DNA from: an uncultured Clostridia bacterium
GTDB lineage: Bacteria > Bacillota > Clostridia > TANB77 > CAG-508
Assembly (NCBI GenBank): GCA_947627105.1
Contig: CANQUT010000007.1
Location: 1 to 50,276 of the forward strand
Reading direction: 5' to 3'
DNA: 50,276 nt
Position 1 is the first letter of the stretch. Each line of letters opens with the position of its first letter. A program made the translations under genes and the position numbers. Shown piece by piece: positions 32,227-42,444 of the stretch. Under the pieces are notes generated by a model, which did no database searches, had not been told where the DNA came from, and saw only the letters and a list, made by a program, of their open reading frames with translations.

Positions 32227-32658
32227 TTGAATCGGCAAGAACTTGTGGCACACGCACGTAGCCAAATAGACCAGCTTAAAAAGGCTGGTGTTCCAAAGCT
32301 AATGCAAGAAAAAAATGTGGAAGCTTTGAAAAAAATCCTGGAGAGCTTTGACTATTCTGCATATGAAAATTGCAGAAAGCCTAAATTCAAAATTAAGGAT
32401 TTGGTTCTAGATTGCGAAGAAACTGTTTTAGCCACCGTATTTTATGTGTTTGGAAATCCATATCTAAAATATGGTGATGGTTACTTTTTCAGTAATTCAT
32501 ATTACTTTAGAGATGTTTTACGGAAAATATCTAAGCCATGGGCAAGAAGACTTATTCACATCATTTATGGTGAAGAAGAAAATGTCCATTATCTTAATAT
32601 GTATTGCAAAGACGGAATCACTTTACCTCAGCTTGTAGGCTTAGAGGAAATAACCTGA
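32227..32658 (+). CDS. Hypothetical protein in a likely acquired two-gene island (TTG start)
   Basis: Intact 143-aa ORF with SD; two in-frame CGG codons; less AT-biased than neighbours. Confidence 0.6.
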   Translation: MNRQELVAHARSQIDQLKKAGVPKLMQEKNVEALKKILESFDYSAYENCRKPKFKIKDLVLDCEETVLATVFYVFGNPYLKYGDGYFFSNSYYFRDVLRKISKPWARRLIHIIYGEEENVHYLNMYCKDGITLPQLVGLEEIT

Positions 32659-32807
32659 AAAAAAGTTAATATCAAAGGAGAGGACTTAAAGTAGGTGGCA
32701 CACTTGCTATCTGCTTGTAGCAGCACAGAATTTGTGCAAACAAACAATTTAGGAAGCTTTTCTTTATGAATGTACATTGAAATCACAAAACGAAAGGAAC
32801 TACAACA

Positions 32808-33491
32808 ATGCAAAACGAAAGCACAACAAATGGAAAAGAAAATGCCATTAAAGAATGGTATGACGCAAATATTTCTGAGCATAGCAACAGCATATGGCTT
32901 ACAGGAATCGTTACAAAGGAATTTTGGTATAGCCACATGTATAATGGCGTAGTCTACTACAAAACAGTAGTAGAAGTCAAAAGGCTAAGTGGTACCTCGG
33001 ATTTCATAAAAGTAATGGTGCCGTACTCGTCCATAAAAGGAACGAAAAACCTAAAGGGCATGTATATTGATGTTAAAGGACAGATGCGTTCTTATAGAGA
33101 TAAAGCAAGAAGTAAGCCAATTTTGATTTATCTTCTTGCTCAAGAAGTACGCTTTTGTACCGAAGAGGAAATTGGAGACCTTGCTAACATTAATGTTATG
33201 TGCTTAACAGGAAAAATTTTCAAAGGCCCAAATCATAGGTTTACTCCTTTTGGAAGAGAAATCACAGACTGTATACTTAAAGTATGTGATAAAAACGAAA
33301 GAAACATCATCCCCTGCATTATGTGGGGAAGCGTAGCACGTAGAGTTGCAGACCTTCCTACTGGAACTACCATTAGTGTTTTAGGAAGGATGCAAAGTAG
33401 GGTCTACACTAAGGTGCTAGAAGATGGCACAAAAGAAGAAAGGACAACCTATGAAATGTCTGCTAGCAACTTGATAGAAATTGAAACCTAA
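32808..33491 (+). CDS. Single-stranded DNA-binding/OB-fold-like protein
   Basis: CLTGKIFKGPNHRFTPFGREITDCILKVCDKNERNIIPCIMWGSVARRVADLPTGTTISVLGRMQSR. Confidence 0.65.
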   Translation: MQNESTTNGKENAIKEWYDANISEHSNSIWLTGIVTKEFWYSHMYNGVVYYKTVVEVKRLSGTSDFIKVMVPYSSIKGTKNLKGMYIDVKGQMRSYRDKARSKPILIYLLAQEVRFCTEEEIGDLANINVMCLTGKIFKGPNHRFTPFGREITDCILKVCDKNERNIIPCIMWGSVARRVADLPTGTTISVLGRMQSRVYTKVLEDGTKEERTTYEMSASNLIEIET

Positions 33492-33553
33492 CAGAAATAT
33501 TTAAAAACATTTACTGCATAAAGTACATTCATTAAAGTAAAAGCATTCTAAAT

Positions 33554-33590
33554 AAGGAGAAGCATGAAATATTGCTTCTCCTTTTCTATT
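33554..33590 (+). terminator. Terminator closing the SSB island
   Basis: AGGAGAAGCA-loop-TGCTTCTCCTTTTC. Confidence 0.7.
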
Positions 33591-33679
33591 AATTCTTAAA
33601 GTTATTATATTGACTAACTTAAACCATAAATATATAATAGGCTTAAGAAAAATAAATGTGGAAAGGGATGATTAAATAA

Positions 33680-35842
33680 ATGTTTATTGAAGTACCAGAA
33701 AAAGTAGCACAAAAAACAGTTATAAAAAGAGATGGCAAAAAAGTAGAATTTGATGGTGCAAAAATTGCAATTGCTATTCAAAAAGGCTTTGGAGATGTTA
33801 TAGAATTAGAACCTACCACTAATAAATATGATGAAACAGATGTAAACAAAGTATATAGTAAAGTTCTTTCAAGAATAGAAAAATTAGAAGGTGAAAGAAT
33901 TAAAATAGAAGAAATTCAAGATTTAATAGAAGAAGAATTAAAAAACAATGGTTATCAAGACGTATATGAGGCTTTTTCTAGTTATCGTGAAAAAAGAGCA
34001 CAATCAAGACAGTTATTTTTTGATGAAAAAAAGCAACACAAATTTTTAAAAGCACTAGAAAATTTAGGATTAAAATCTATACAAGATGATAGTAAAAATA
34101 TAAATCAAGATAAAAGAACACCAATGAATACCATGTTTCAATACGGAAGCACAATTTCAAGACAATTTGCAATAACATATTTAATAAAGAAAAAGTTTTC
34201 AGAAGCACATGAAAATGGAGATATTTATATTCATGATATGGATTTTTTACCAATGGGAACTACTACTTGCACTCAAATTAATCTAGAAAAATTATATGAA
34301 GATGGCTTTGTAGTAGGCTATGGCTTTATAAGAAATCCAAATGATATTATGTCTTATGCAAGCTTAGCAGCAATAGCTATTCAATCAAACCAAAACGACC
34401 AACATGGAGAGCAAGGCATACCAGCTTTTGACTATTATATGGCGCCAGGTGTTTTAAAAACTTTTAAAAAGCAATTTAAACAAATAGTTTTTGACTATTT
34501 AGAATTAACAGATTTTGATAAATTTATTGCTGTTAATGGAATAGAAAGAGAAATAGAAAAAATTAATACAATAGAATTTGATATTAGTATATTTGATAAA
34601 TACTGTAGAGAATCAGAAGAGCTAAAAAGAATGTTTAGAATATGCTATGAAAAAGCTATGCAAAAAACAGATAATGCTACATATCAAGCAATGGAAGCAT
34701 TTATTCATAACTTAAATACAATTCGTACAAGAGCTGGAGCATCAGTACCATTTTCATCTATTAATTTTGGAACAGATACATCTCCAGAAGGAAGAATTGT
34801 AACAAAAAATTTTCTAAAAGCAACAGAAGCAGGGCTAGGAAACCATGAAACAGCTATATTTCCTATATCTATTTTTAAAATTAAAGAAGGTGTAAATTAT
34901 AGTAAAACTGATCCAAACTATGACCTTTTAGAACTTGCTTGCAAAGTTTCAGTAAAAAGAATGTTACCACGTTTTAGCTTTTTAGACGCACCGTTTAATA
35001 AAAAATTTTACAAAGAAAATAACTATGATACAGAAGTAGCATATATGGGAAACTCAATTAGAGTTATAGAAAACGTTGTAGACAGTAATAAAGTAGTAAC
35101 ATCAGGAAGGGGAAACCTATCATACACTACAATTAACCTTCCAAGAATAGGAATTAAACATGGAAATATTACAAATAAAAAAATAGGAATAAATGAATTC
35201 TTTGAAGAGCTAGAAGAAAAATTAGATTTAGTAAAAGATGAACTTCTAGAAAGATTTGAAATTCAATGCAAAAAAAATTCATCTAATTTTCCATTTTTGT
35301 TAGGTCAAAATATATGGATAGATAGTGAAAAGCTAAAAGATGCAGATAATTTAAGAAAAGTTTTAAAACATGGAACACTTTCAATTGGTTTTATAGGCTT
35401 AGCAGAATGTTTAAAAGCACTAACAGGTGAAAACCAAGCAGAAAGCGAAGAAGCACAATTATTAGGTTTAAAAATAGTAAAATTCATGAAACAAAAATGT
35501 GATGAATATTGTAAAAAATATAATTTAAACTTTACATTAATTGCTACTGAATCAGAAAAAATATCAAGTAAGTTTGTAAAATTAGATAGGGCAATTTATG
35601 GAAAAAGAAAAGGCATTACAGATAAAGAACATTATACTAATTCTTTTTACATACCAGAAAATACTAAAATTTCTGTAGAAAATAAAATAAAGTTAGAAGC
35701 TCCTTATCATGCTTATACAAATGGTGGACATATTACTTATATTTCGCAAAGTTTACTAAAAGAAAATAAGGCACAAGATTTAATGAAACTATTAAAAATA
35801 ATGAAAGAACAAGAAATTGGTTATGCCTCACTTACAATTTAA
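33680..35842 (+). CDS. nrdD: Anaerobic ribonucleoside-triphosphate reductase, lacking the C-terminal zinc/glycyl-radical region
   Basis: ATP-cone KRDGKKVEFDGAKIAIAI; YIHDMDFLPMGTTTCTQINLEKL; ends KEQEIGYASLTI*. Confidence 0.88.
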   Translation: MFIEVPEKVAQKTVIKRDGKKVEFDGAKIAIAIQKGFGDVIELEPTTNKYDETDVNKVYSKVLSRIEKLEGERIKIEEIQDLIEEELKNNGYQDVYEAFSSYREKRAQSRQLFFDEKKQHKFLKALENLGLKSIQDDSKNINQDKRTPMNTMFQYGSTISRQFAITYLIKKKFSEAHENGDIYIHDMDFLPMGTTTCTQINLEKLYEDGFVVGYGFIRNPNDIMSYASLAAIAIQSNQNDQHGEQGIPAFDYYMAPGVLKTFKKQFKQIVFDYLELTDFDKFIAVNGIEREIEKINTIEFDISIFDKYCRESEELKRMFRICYEKAMQKTDNATYQAMEAFIHNLNTIRTRAGASVPFSSINFGTDTSPEGRIVTKNFLKATEAGLGNHETAIFPISIFKIKEGVNYSKTDPNYDLLELACKVSVKRMLPRFSFLDAPFNKKFYKENNYDTEVAYMGNSIRVIENVVDSNKVVTSGRGNLSYTTINLPRIGIKHGNITNKKIGINEFFEELEEKLDLVKDELLERFEIQCKKNSSNFPFLLGQNIWIDSEKLKDADNLRKVLKHGTLSIGFIGLAECLKALTGENQAESEEAQLLGLKIVKFMKQKCDEYCKKYNLNFTLIATESEKISSKFVKLDRAIYGKRKGITDKEHYTNSFYIPENTKISVENKIKLEAPYHAYTNGGHITYISQSLLKENKAQDLMKLLKIMKEQEIGYASLTI

Positions 35843-35869
35843 AAATAGTATATAAAAATTTACGTTAAA

Positions 35870-35984
35870 GCTTGAATAGTACTAGTTTTCTTGTTTTTCA
35901 AATTGCCCGTTGCAGGAAGTAAAGTTCAAAGAAGAAAGTCAGAACTGGACCTTTCAAAACTGCGAAAAATAGTACTATTCAAGC
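35870..35984. repeat. Structured repeat family A, copy 2
   Basis: GCTTGAATAGTACTA ... TAGTACTATTCAAGC. Confidence 0.8.
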
Positions 35985-36023
35985 AATTAAATATAAAACC
36001 ATAATTATAAAGGAATATAAAAA

Positions 36024-36551
36024 ATGGAAGAATTTAATTTAAATGAAGCAGATAATAAAGAATATGTGCTAAAAATGATAAATGAAAACGGAAAAAATTT
36101 AGAATTTGCATCAGATAATTTAAAAAACAATAAAGAAATTGCTTTAGCTGCAATTAAGCAAAACCCTGTTGCGTTAGAATTTGTAAGTAACAACTTAAAA
36201 AATGATAAAGAAGTAGTTTTAGAATCTGTAAAAAAAGTAGGTTGGACAGCATGTTATGCAAGCGACAAACTTAAAGATGATAAAGAACTTATGCTATCAG
36301 GCGTAAAAGTAGATGGACAAATTTTATATTATGCATCAAAAGAATTAAGAGATGACAAAGAAGTTGTATATGAAGCAGTTAAAAACAAAGGCTTAATTTT
36401 AAAATATGCAAGTAATCGTTTAAGAAAAGATAAAGACATAGTATTAGCAGCAATTACTCAAGACAAAAGAGCAAAAGAATATATATCATCAGAAGATTTA
36501 ATAAAAGATGCAGATATTCAGGGCATTTTAAACCCTCCTCAGGCTTCATAA
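36024..36551 (+). CDS. DUF4116-like repeat protein
   Basis: Repeats of NLKNDKEVVLEAVK..G..L.YAS..L. Confidence 0.75.
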   Translation: MEEFNLNEADNKEYVLKMINENGKNLEFASDNLKNNKEIALAAIKQNPVALEFVSNNLKNDKEVVLESVKKVGWTACYASDKLKDDKELMLSGVKVDGQILYYASKELRDDKEVVYEAVKNKGLILKYASNRLRKDKDIVLAAITQDKRAKEYISSEDLIKDADIQGILNPPQAS

Positions 36552-36595
36552 AAAAGAAAATTGAATAAATTTTATTAAAACATCAAAAAATAAGC

Positions 36596-36853
36596 TTGGT
36601 GATAAAAATGAAAGTTTCTTGGATTAAGTATGAAAAAGATAACAGAAGTTTTCGTTTGCCACAAGCTTTAGGCTTTGACGTTTTTTCATTATCTGATTTA
36701 GAAAAAACAGATGAAACTATGAAAAATTTAATAAAACAAAATTATGATACTATTATAATTTCAAATGAAGTGGCAGGCTTTTCAGAAGATATTATAAAAA
36801 AATATAAAAAAAATAAAGATATTAGAATAGTCATTTCTTTAGATAAAGATTAA
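36596..36853 (+). CDS. Small hypothetical protein upstream of yyaC
   Basis: Intact ORF with coding-like composition. Confidence 0.5.
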   Translation: MVIKMKVSWIKYEKDNRSFRLPQALGFDVFSLSDLEKTDETMKNLIKQNYDTIIISNEVAGFSEDIIKKYKKNKDIRIVISLDKD

Positions 36854-36883
36854 TACAGATGAATATAGGAAGTAGGTAAATTT

Positions 36884-37312
36884 ATGCAAGAATATATATT
36901 TGTTTGTATAGGCACTAATAGAATTTTATCAGATTCTTTTGGGCCAAGAGTTGGAGAAAAACTAGAATATAATTTTAGAGAATATTCTAATATAAAAGTA
37001 TATGGTACAATGAGGTTGCCAGTGCATTTAAAAAATGCACCGATTTTAAGCGATTATTTAAATAAATTTAATAATAAACAAATAATACTAATAGATTCTG
37101 CAATTGGAGAAAAAGAACTTATTGGAGAAAGCTTTGTAAATTTAGGTGGTATAAAAATAGGAAATGCCTATGGAAGTGGCTTTTATTTTCCTGCAAGCTT
37201 AAATATAAAAACTGTAATTGGTACAAAAAATTATCTGCCAAACTGGAATGTAAAACAAATTGATGATTTAGCGGAAAAAGTTGTAAAATCTGTTATACAT
37301 TATCAATTTTAA
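36884..37312 (+). CDS. yyaC: YyaC-family sporulation protein
   Basis: FVCIGTNRILSDSFGPRVGEKL...ILIDSAIG...GIKIGNAYGSG. Confidence 0.8.
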   Translation: MQEYIFVCIGTNRILSDSFGPRVGEKLEYNFREYSNIKVYGTMRLPVHLKNAPILSDYLNKFNNKQIILIDSAIGEKELIGESFVNLGGIKIGNAYGSGFYFPASLNIKTVIGTKNYLPNWNVKQIDDLAEKVVKSVIHYQF

Positions 37313-37396
37313 CTAAATATAAAATTACTTGTATAAAAAAATAAAAAATGGAAAAAATTTTATTAAAAGAAAAATACGAAGCGGAGGAAATTTTAA

Positions 37397-37765
37397 ATGG
37401 ATACAAGTAGTTTGAAAAATATTGTTGTGTTAAAAGATTTGCCATCTAATATAGTAGAAGAGGCAATTGTTGTGTTAAAGGAAAACCAAAAAATACAAAA
37501 ATTAGAATTAATAGATAAAACTAAAAAGAAAAATAAAGAGCAAGCAATAGAAAAGACTGCGTCAGAACAAGGAAAAGCAAAAGATTATATTATAAAAGAA
37601 GCACAAATGTTAATATCAGACTATATATCTAAAATTGAAAATAAAAACAAAACGGAAAATCAGTCTATTCAAACTCTTAAAAAGAAATATAAAAAAGTAA
37701 AAACCATAAATCATGTATTATTAGCAGGTTTAATACTTATTGCTATAATTCAGTTTATAGTATAA
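37397..37765 (+). CDS. Hypothetical protein with C-terminal TM
   Basis: Intact ORF with SD; ends INHVLLAGLILIAIIQFIV. Confidence 0.55.
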   Translation: MDTSSLKNIVVLKDLPSNIVEEAIVVLKENQKIQKLELIDKTKKKNKEQAIEKTASEQGKAKDYIIKEAQMLISDYISKIENKNKTENQSIQTLKKKYKKVKTINHVLLAGLILIAIIQFIV

Positions 37766-37815
37766 TAAAGGTTTTACTTGAAAAAAGTTACTATTTAATG
37801 GTCTTATATCTAATA

Positions 37816-37927
37816 GCTTAAATAGTACTAGTTTTCTTGTTTTTCAAATGCCCGTTGCAGTTGTAAATTCAAAGAAGTAACTCAGAACGGGACCTCTCAA
37901 AACTGCGAAAAATAGTACTATTTAAGC
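37816..37927. repeat. Structured repeat family A, copy 3
   Basis: GCTTAAATAGTACTA ... TAGTACTATTTAAGC. Confidence 0.8.
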
Positions 37928-38053
37928 TTTTATATTGTAACAAATAAAAAGCTAAAAATTAAATAAAAAAATTATAAAAATTTTAAGAATAAAACATCTC
38001 TTCAAGACATATACATTAAAAAAAGATTGCTACAAAGGAAGAGGTGTATTTTT

Positions 38054-39100
38054 GTGGAAAAAACAATTTCTCAAGAAGAGAGAATAAGAAGAGCAGAGGA
38101 AATTTACTACCGTAGAAAATTAAATAACAATAATGTTAGAATGCCTAGTTCTCAAGTAAAACAAGAAAGGGAAAATAGGCAGTTTTCCTTGTACAAAAAA
38201 ATGATTTTACAGATACTAATTTGCATATTTATTTATCTTATTTTTTCTTTAATAAAAGAGACAAACTACATATTTTCAGAATCAGTCATAAGCAAAACGA
38301 AAGAATTTTTAAGCACAGATATTAACTTTACGCAAATTTCAAAAAACATAGGAGATTTCTTTCAAAAAAATCAAGATAAGTTTAGCTTTTTAACTAATCT
38401 ATGGAGAAATGAAGAAAGTACAGAAAATACGAATTCAGAAGAGCAAAACAATCAAAACGAAGAAGTAAATAATACAAATGAAGAAACTAAAAATCAAAAT
38501 GAGCAAACAAATAGTGAAAATACAAATAATGAAAATAACATAGGGTCTCAAAATTCACAAATAGAAAGTGAAGAAGAAAAACAAGCTTCAAGCGACAATG
38601 AAAATGTTGGCATAGGTGGAAGCAGTAAAGATGAGCAAGTAGTTCAAGTATCAGCTGAAGGAACATCAACTAAAAAAACTCAAATGGAAATTGATGCAGA
38701 ATATATAAAGAAAAATTTTAGTATGGTGCTTCCTGCAAAAGCAAAAATAACATCACCTTATGGAAAAAGGGAGCCAACAGAAATAGTATCAGAAAATCAT
38801 CAAGGAATAGATATAGGCGTAGTAGTTGGAACAACTATAGTTTCTGCAATGGATGGAACCGTTTCAGTAGTTTCAAATGTTGGAGATTATGGAACACATG
38901 TAAAAATAGTAAACAAAGATGTTACAACAATTTATGCACATTGTAGCAAAATTTTAGTAAAAGAAGGGCAGAAAGTAAAAAAAGGAGAAAAAATAGCTTT
39001 ATCTGGTAATACAGGAAATACCACAGGACCACACTTACATTTTGAAATAAGAAGAGAAGAAAGAACTGTAAATCCAGAATTAATACTAAGCTGGACATAA
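38054..39100 (+). CDS. M23 metallopeptidase-domain membrane protein, SpoIVFA-like (probable GTG start)
   Basis: TSPYGKREPTEIVSENHQGIDIGVVVGTTIVSAMDG...GNTGNTTGPHLHFEIRRE; followed by M50 protease gene. Confidence 0.8.
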   Translation: MEKTISQEERIRRAEEIYYRRKLNNNNVRMPSSQVKQERENRQFSLYKKMILQILICIFIYLIFSLIKETNYIFSESVISKTKEFLSTDINFTQISKNIGDFFQKNQDKFSFLTNLWRNEESTENTNSEEQNNQNEEVNNTNEETKNQNEQTNSENTNNENNIGSQNSQIESEEEKQASSDNENVGIGGSSKDEQVVQVSAEGTSTKKTQMEIDAEYIKKNFSMVLPAKAKITSPYGKREPTEIVSENHQGIDIGVVVGTTIVSAMDGTVSVVSNVGDYGTHVKIVNKDVTTIYAHCSKILVKEGQKVKKGEKIALSGNTGNTTGPHLHFEIRREERTVNPELILSWT

Positions 39101-39136
39101 TAAATACCTTAGGCCAGATTTGTGCCTTAGGAAGGA

Positions 39137-39812
39137 ATGAAATTAAAAATGAGTATAAAAATAGACTTAAAAATATTTTTATTTGTTATATTATTTTGGC
39201 TTACATCTCAAATTAAAATTTATGCTGTACTAATGATATTTGCCTTAATACATGAATTAGGGCATTTAGTAATTCGGACTAGCACTTGGATTTAAGCCAA
39301 ATAATATTAAAATAAATCCATTTGGCTTTCAAATAAATTTTAAAGTAGACTTAAAAGACTATAATAAAAAAATAGAAAAAGGAAATTTACTTTGTATAAA
39401 AAAGATAATAATTGCACTAGCAGGGCCAATTACAAATATAATAATTAGCATTATTTGTATAATAATATCAGCTTATTATAAAAATTTAGAAATAATAATA
39501 TATACAAATTTGCTACTTGCAATATTTAATCTACTTCCAATTTATCCATTAGATGGAGGAAGAATTCTACAAGAAATAATACATATTAAAAAAGGAAAAG
39601 AAGAATCATATAAAATAACAAATTTAGTCTCGAAAATAACTGTAATAATTTTAACAATAATAGAAAGCATTGTTATTTTGTACATACATAATATAGCTTT
39701 TATAATAATACTTATATATTTATGGTTTTTAGTTATAAAAAATGAAAAACAATATTCTATAAAAAAGAAAATTTATGAGCAAATAAAAGTTAATACAAAT
39801 AGCAACAATTAA
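39137..39812 (+). CDS. M50 site-2 protease, SpoIVFB-like, needing +1 shift at CGG 39275
   Basis: FALIHELGHLVI|GLALGFKPNNIKINPFGF...ALAGPITNIII...NLLPIYPLDGGRIL. Confidence 0.88.
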
Positions 39813-39951
39813 ATTCTAAATAATGCAAAAATCGTAAAAATTTATCTTGCACTTTGGTAAAAACTGTGATAAAATGGTAATGTTATTAAGGAAAATTATT
39901 CCTTACTTGCAATTTAATTGCAGGTTATATCCATAAGGAGGTGAAAATATA

Positions 39952-40233
39952 ATGAACAAATACGAAAGTGTTGTCATTATTGATCCATCTGTAGAAGAAG
40001 AAAAGGTTAAAGACTTATCTGAAAAATTTACAGAATTAATCAATCATGACGGAAAAGTAGAAAAGGTAGAAGAACTTGGCAAAAAGAAACTAGCTTATGA
40101 AGTTAGAAAGAACAAAGAAGGTTATTATGTAGTAATAAACTTTGAAGCAAATCCAAGTTTAATTGCAGAACTAGAAAGAAATTACAGAATCATGGATGAA
40201 GTAATTAAATTCATTACTGTAAAAGCAGAATAA
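39952..40233 (+). CDS. rpsF: 30S ribosomal protein S6
   Basis: MNKYESVVIIDPSVEEEKV...; rpsF-ssb-rpsR synteny. Confidence 0.96.
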   Translation: MNKYESVVIIDPSVEEEKVKDLSEKFTELINHDGKVEKVEELGKKKLAYEVRKNKEGYYVVINFEANPSLIAELERNYRIMDEVIKFITVKAE

Positions 40234-40293
40234 TTAAATACCTAAAAAAGATAAATAAGGGGCTTAATTTATAGAAAGGTAAGGTTTAATAAA

Positions 40294-40725
40294 ATGAACA
40301 AAGTAATTTTAATGGGTCGTTTAACAAGAGATCCAGAAGTAAGATACACACAAACAAATAATACTTTAGTTGCATCTTTTAGTTTAGCAGTAAATCGTAG
40401 ATTTGTTAGACAAGGAGAAGAAAGACAAGCAGACTTTATAAATGTTGTTGCTTGGAGCAAACTTGGTGAATTTTGTAGTAAATATTTTAAAAAAGGTCAA
40501 CAAGTTGGAATAATTGGTAGAATACAAACTAGAACTTGGGATGATGACCAAGGACAAAAACATTACATGACAGAAGTAGTAGCAGAAGAAGCATATTTTG
40601 CAGATAGCAAAAGAGATGGAGAAATGGGAGAATCAAGTAACTTTGATGCCACATTTGGAGCAATGCCTAATGCTAATGCTAATTCAGATTTTGAAATCTC
40701 TTCAGGAGATGATCTACCATTCTAA
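40294..40725 (+). CDS. ssb: Single-stranded DNA-binding protein
   Basis: MNKVILMGRLTRDPEVRYTQTNNTLVASFSLAVNR...DDLPF. Confidence 0.97.
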   Translation: MNKVILMGRLTRDPEVRYTQTNNTLVASFSLAVNRRFVRQGEERQADFINVVAWSKLGEFCSKYFKKGQQVGIIGRIQTRTWDDDQGQKHYMTEVVAEEAYFADSKRDGEMGESSNFDATFGAMPNANANSDFEISSGDDLPF

Positions 40726-40783
40726 ATAAAAAATAATTATGTTATAAATTAAGCTATAGAAAAAAGATAGGGGGGTAAATAAA

Positions 40784-41062
40784 ATGGCAGACAAGAAAAA
40801 TAATAAAAGAAATGTCAGAAATAATGATGAAGATTATAATCCTAAATTTAGAAAAGTAAGAAAAAAGGTATGCCCATTATGTGCAGATAAAAACTTAAAA
40901 TTAGATTATAAAAATGCAGATCAATTAAGAAAATTCATTAATGATAAAGGAAAAATACTTCCAAGAAGAGCAACAGGTGCATGTGCAATTCATCAAAGAG
41001 ATATTACTCTAGCAGTAAAAAGAGCTAGACAAATAGCTATATTACCATATACACAAGAATAA
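40784..41062 (+). CDS. rpsR: 30S ribosomal protein S18
   Basis: [43 protein letters not shown]. Confidence 0.97.
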   Translation: MADKKNNKRNVRNNDEDYNPKFRKVRKKVCPLCADKNLKLDYKNADQLRKFINDKGKILPRRATGACAIHQRDITLAVKRARQIAILPYTQE

Positions 41063-41064
41063 TA

Positions 41065-41101
41065 AAAAAACTACTAACATTTTTGTTAGTAGTTTCTTTT
41101 T
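41065..41101 (+). terminator. rpsR terminator
   Basis: AAACTACTAAC-loop-GTTAGTAGTTTCTTTT. Confidence 0.8.
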
Positions 41102-41133
41102 GCCAAGTATACTATAAATGGCAACAGGAAATG

Positions 41134-41403
41134 TTAGTCTTGCGAATAAGTAGGATGAAGTTTAAGTTCTTCTTCTCTTCTTTCATCCATAAGTTTTACT
41201 TCCATTCGAGATATTAAACTAACTTGATGGTAAAGAGAGTATGGAAATATTAAATTAGATAGTGAATTAGCAGAATCCATAACTTCCATTCTCCATTTTA
41301 AGTACTCAGATTCCGAGTAGAAAATTTTCCTTATTGCACAGTCTTTCCGCTTAGGACAGTCTGTACAATACTTACAGTTAGAACATACCTGTGCGGAAAG
41401 CAT
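41134..41403 (-). CDS. Small Cys-rich hypothetical protein
   Basis: CSNCKYCTDCPKRKDC; in-frame CGG at 41347-41349. Confidence 0.5.
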   Translation of the reverse strand: MLSAQVCSNCKYCTDCPKRKDCAIRKIFYSESEYLKWRMEVMDSANSLSNLIFPYSLYHQVSLISRMEVKLMDERREEELKLHPTYSQD

Positions 41404-41503
41404 ATTAACACATCCTTTATAAAAAATATATTTTAATTATATAGTAGATAGCAAAAAATGTCAAATTTTAAGGCATTTTACATATTGAAAAACATTAAAT
41501 ATT

Positions 41504-42442
41504 ATGTTATTATTAAATGAAATTAATGTTAAAGGGGAAATTACATTGAATAAAAAAGTAAAAATAATTTTTACTATATTGCTTATTATAGCAGTATTAA
41601 TAGTTTTAATAACTATTAATAGAAATAAGCCTAAAGAGCAAAGTAGCAACTTAAAAATAGTAAGCTCATTTTATCCAATTCATATAATAGCAATGAACTT
41701 AACTGAAAATACTAATGGAGTAGAAGAAGTATGTTTAACACAAAATAACGTAGGTTGCTTACATGATTATACACTTACTACTTTAGACATGAAAAAAATA
41801 GAAAATGCTAACATTTTTATACAAAATGGCCTAGGATTAGAAGAATTTATGAATAAAATAATAGAAACAAACCAAAATTTAAATATTATCAATAGTAGCG
41901 TAGATGTTACAAATACATTAAAAAATAATGAAAATATAAATCCACATATATGGACAAGCATTGAAAATTATATAAAACAAGTAGAAACAATTTCAAAAGA
42001 GCTATGTAAGTATAACTCTGAAAATACTAAAATATATACTGAAAACTGCCAAAAATATGTAGACAGTTTAAAACAATTAAAAGCTAACTATGATATGCAA
42101 CTATCAAAATTAAAATTACAAAAAGTAATTTGCTTAGATGAAGCCTTGGTGTACTTAGCAAATAGCATAAATATGGAAACTACATATATCGAAACAAATC
42201 ATGAAGAAAGCACATTATCTGCAGATACTATGAAAAATATAATAGAAAAAATGAAGCAAGAAAATATAAAATTAATCTTTACTAGCGAAGAAAATAATTT
42301 AAATAATGCTCAAGCTTTAGCAAATGAAACAGGAGCGCAAATTGTAAAACTAAATTCGGCAATATCAGGAGAAAACAATAAAGATGCATATTTAGATGCA
42401 ATGACTAAAAACTTAGAAATTTTAAAGAAAATAGGTGAATAA
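41504..42442 (+). CDS. znuA: Zinc/manganese ABC transporter substrate-binding protein
   Basis: SSFYPIHIIAMNLTEN...HDYTLTTLDMKKIENANIFIQNGLGLEEFM. Confidence 0.9.
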   Translation: MLLLNEINVKGEITLNKKVKIIFTILLIIAVLIVLITINRNKPKEQSSNLKIVSSFYPIHIIAMNLTENTNGVEEVCLTQNNVGCLHDYTLTTLDMKKIENANIFIQNGLGLEEFMNKIIETNQNLNIINSSVDVTNTLKNNENINPHIWTSIENYIKQVETISKELCKYNSENTKIYTENCQKYVDSLKQLKANYDMQLSKLKLQKVICLDEALVYLANSINMETTYIETNHEESTLSADTMKNIIEKMKQENIKLIFTSEENNLNNAQALANETGAQIVKLNSAISGENNKDAYLDAMTKNLEILKKIGE

Positions 42443-42444
42443 TT

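Noticed and set aside
32770-32952. 60-aa ORF overlapping the SSB-like gene
   Set aside because: Out of frame with the supported SSB-like CDS and lacks its own recognisable domain.
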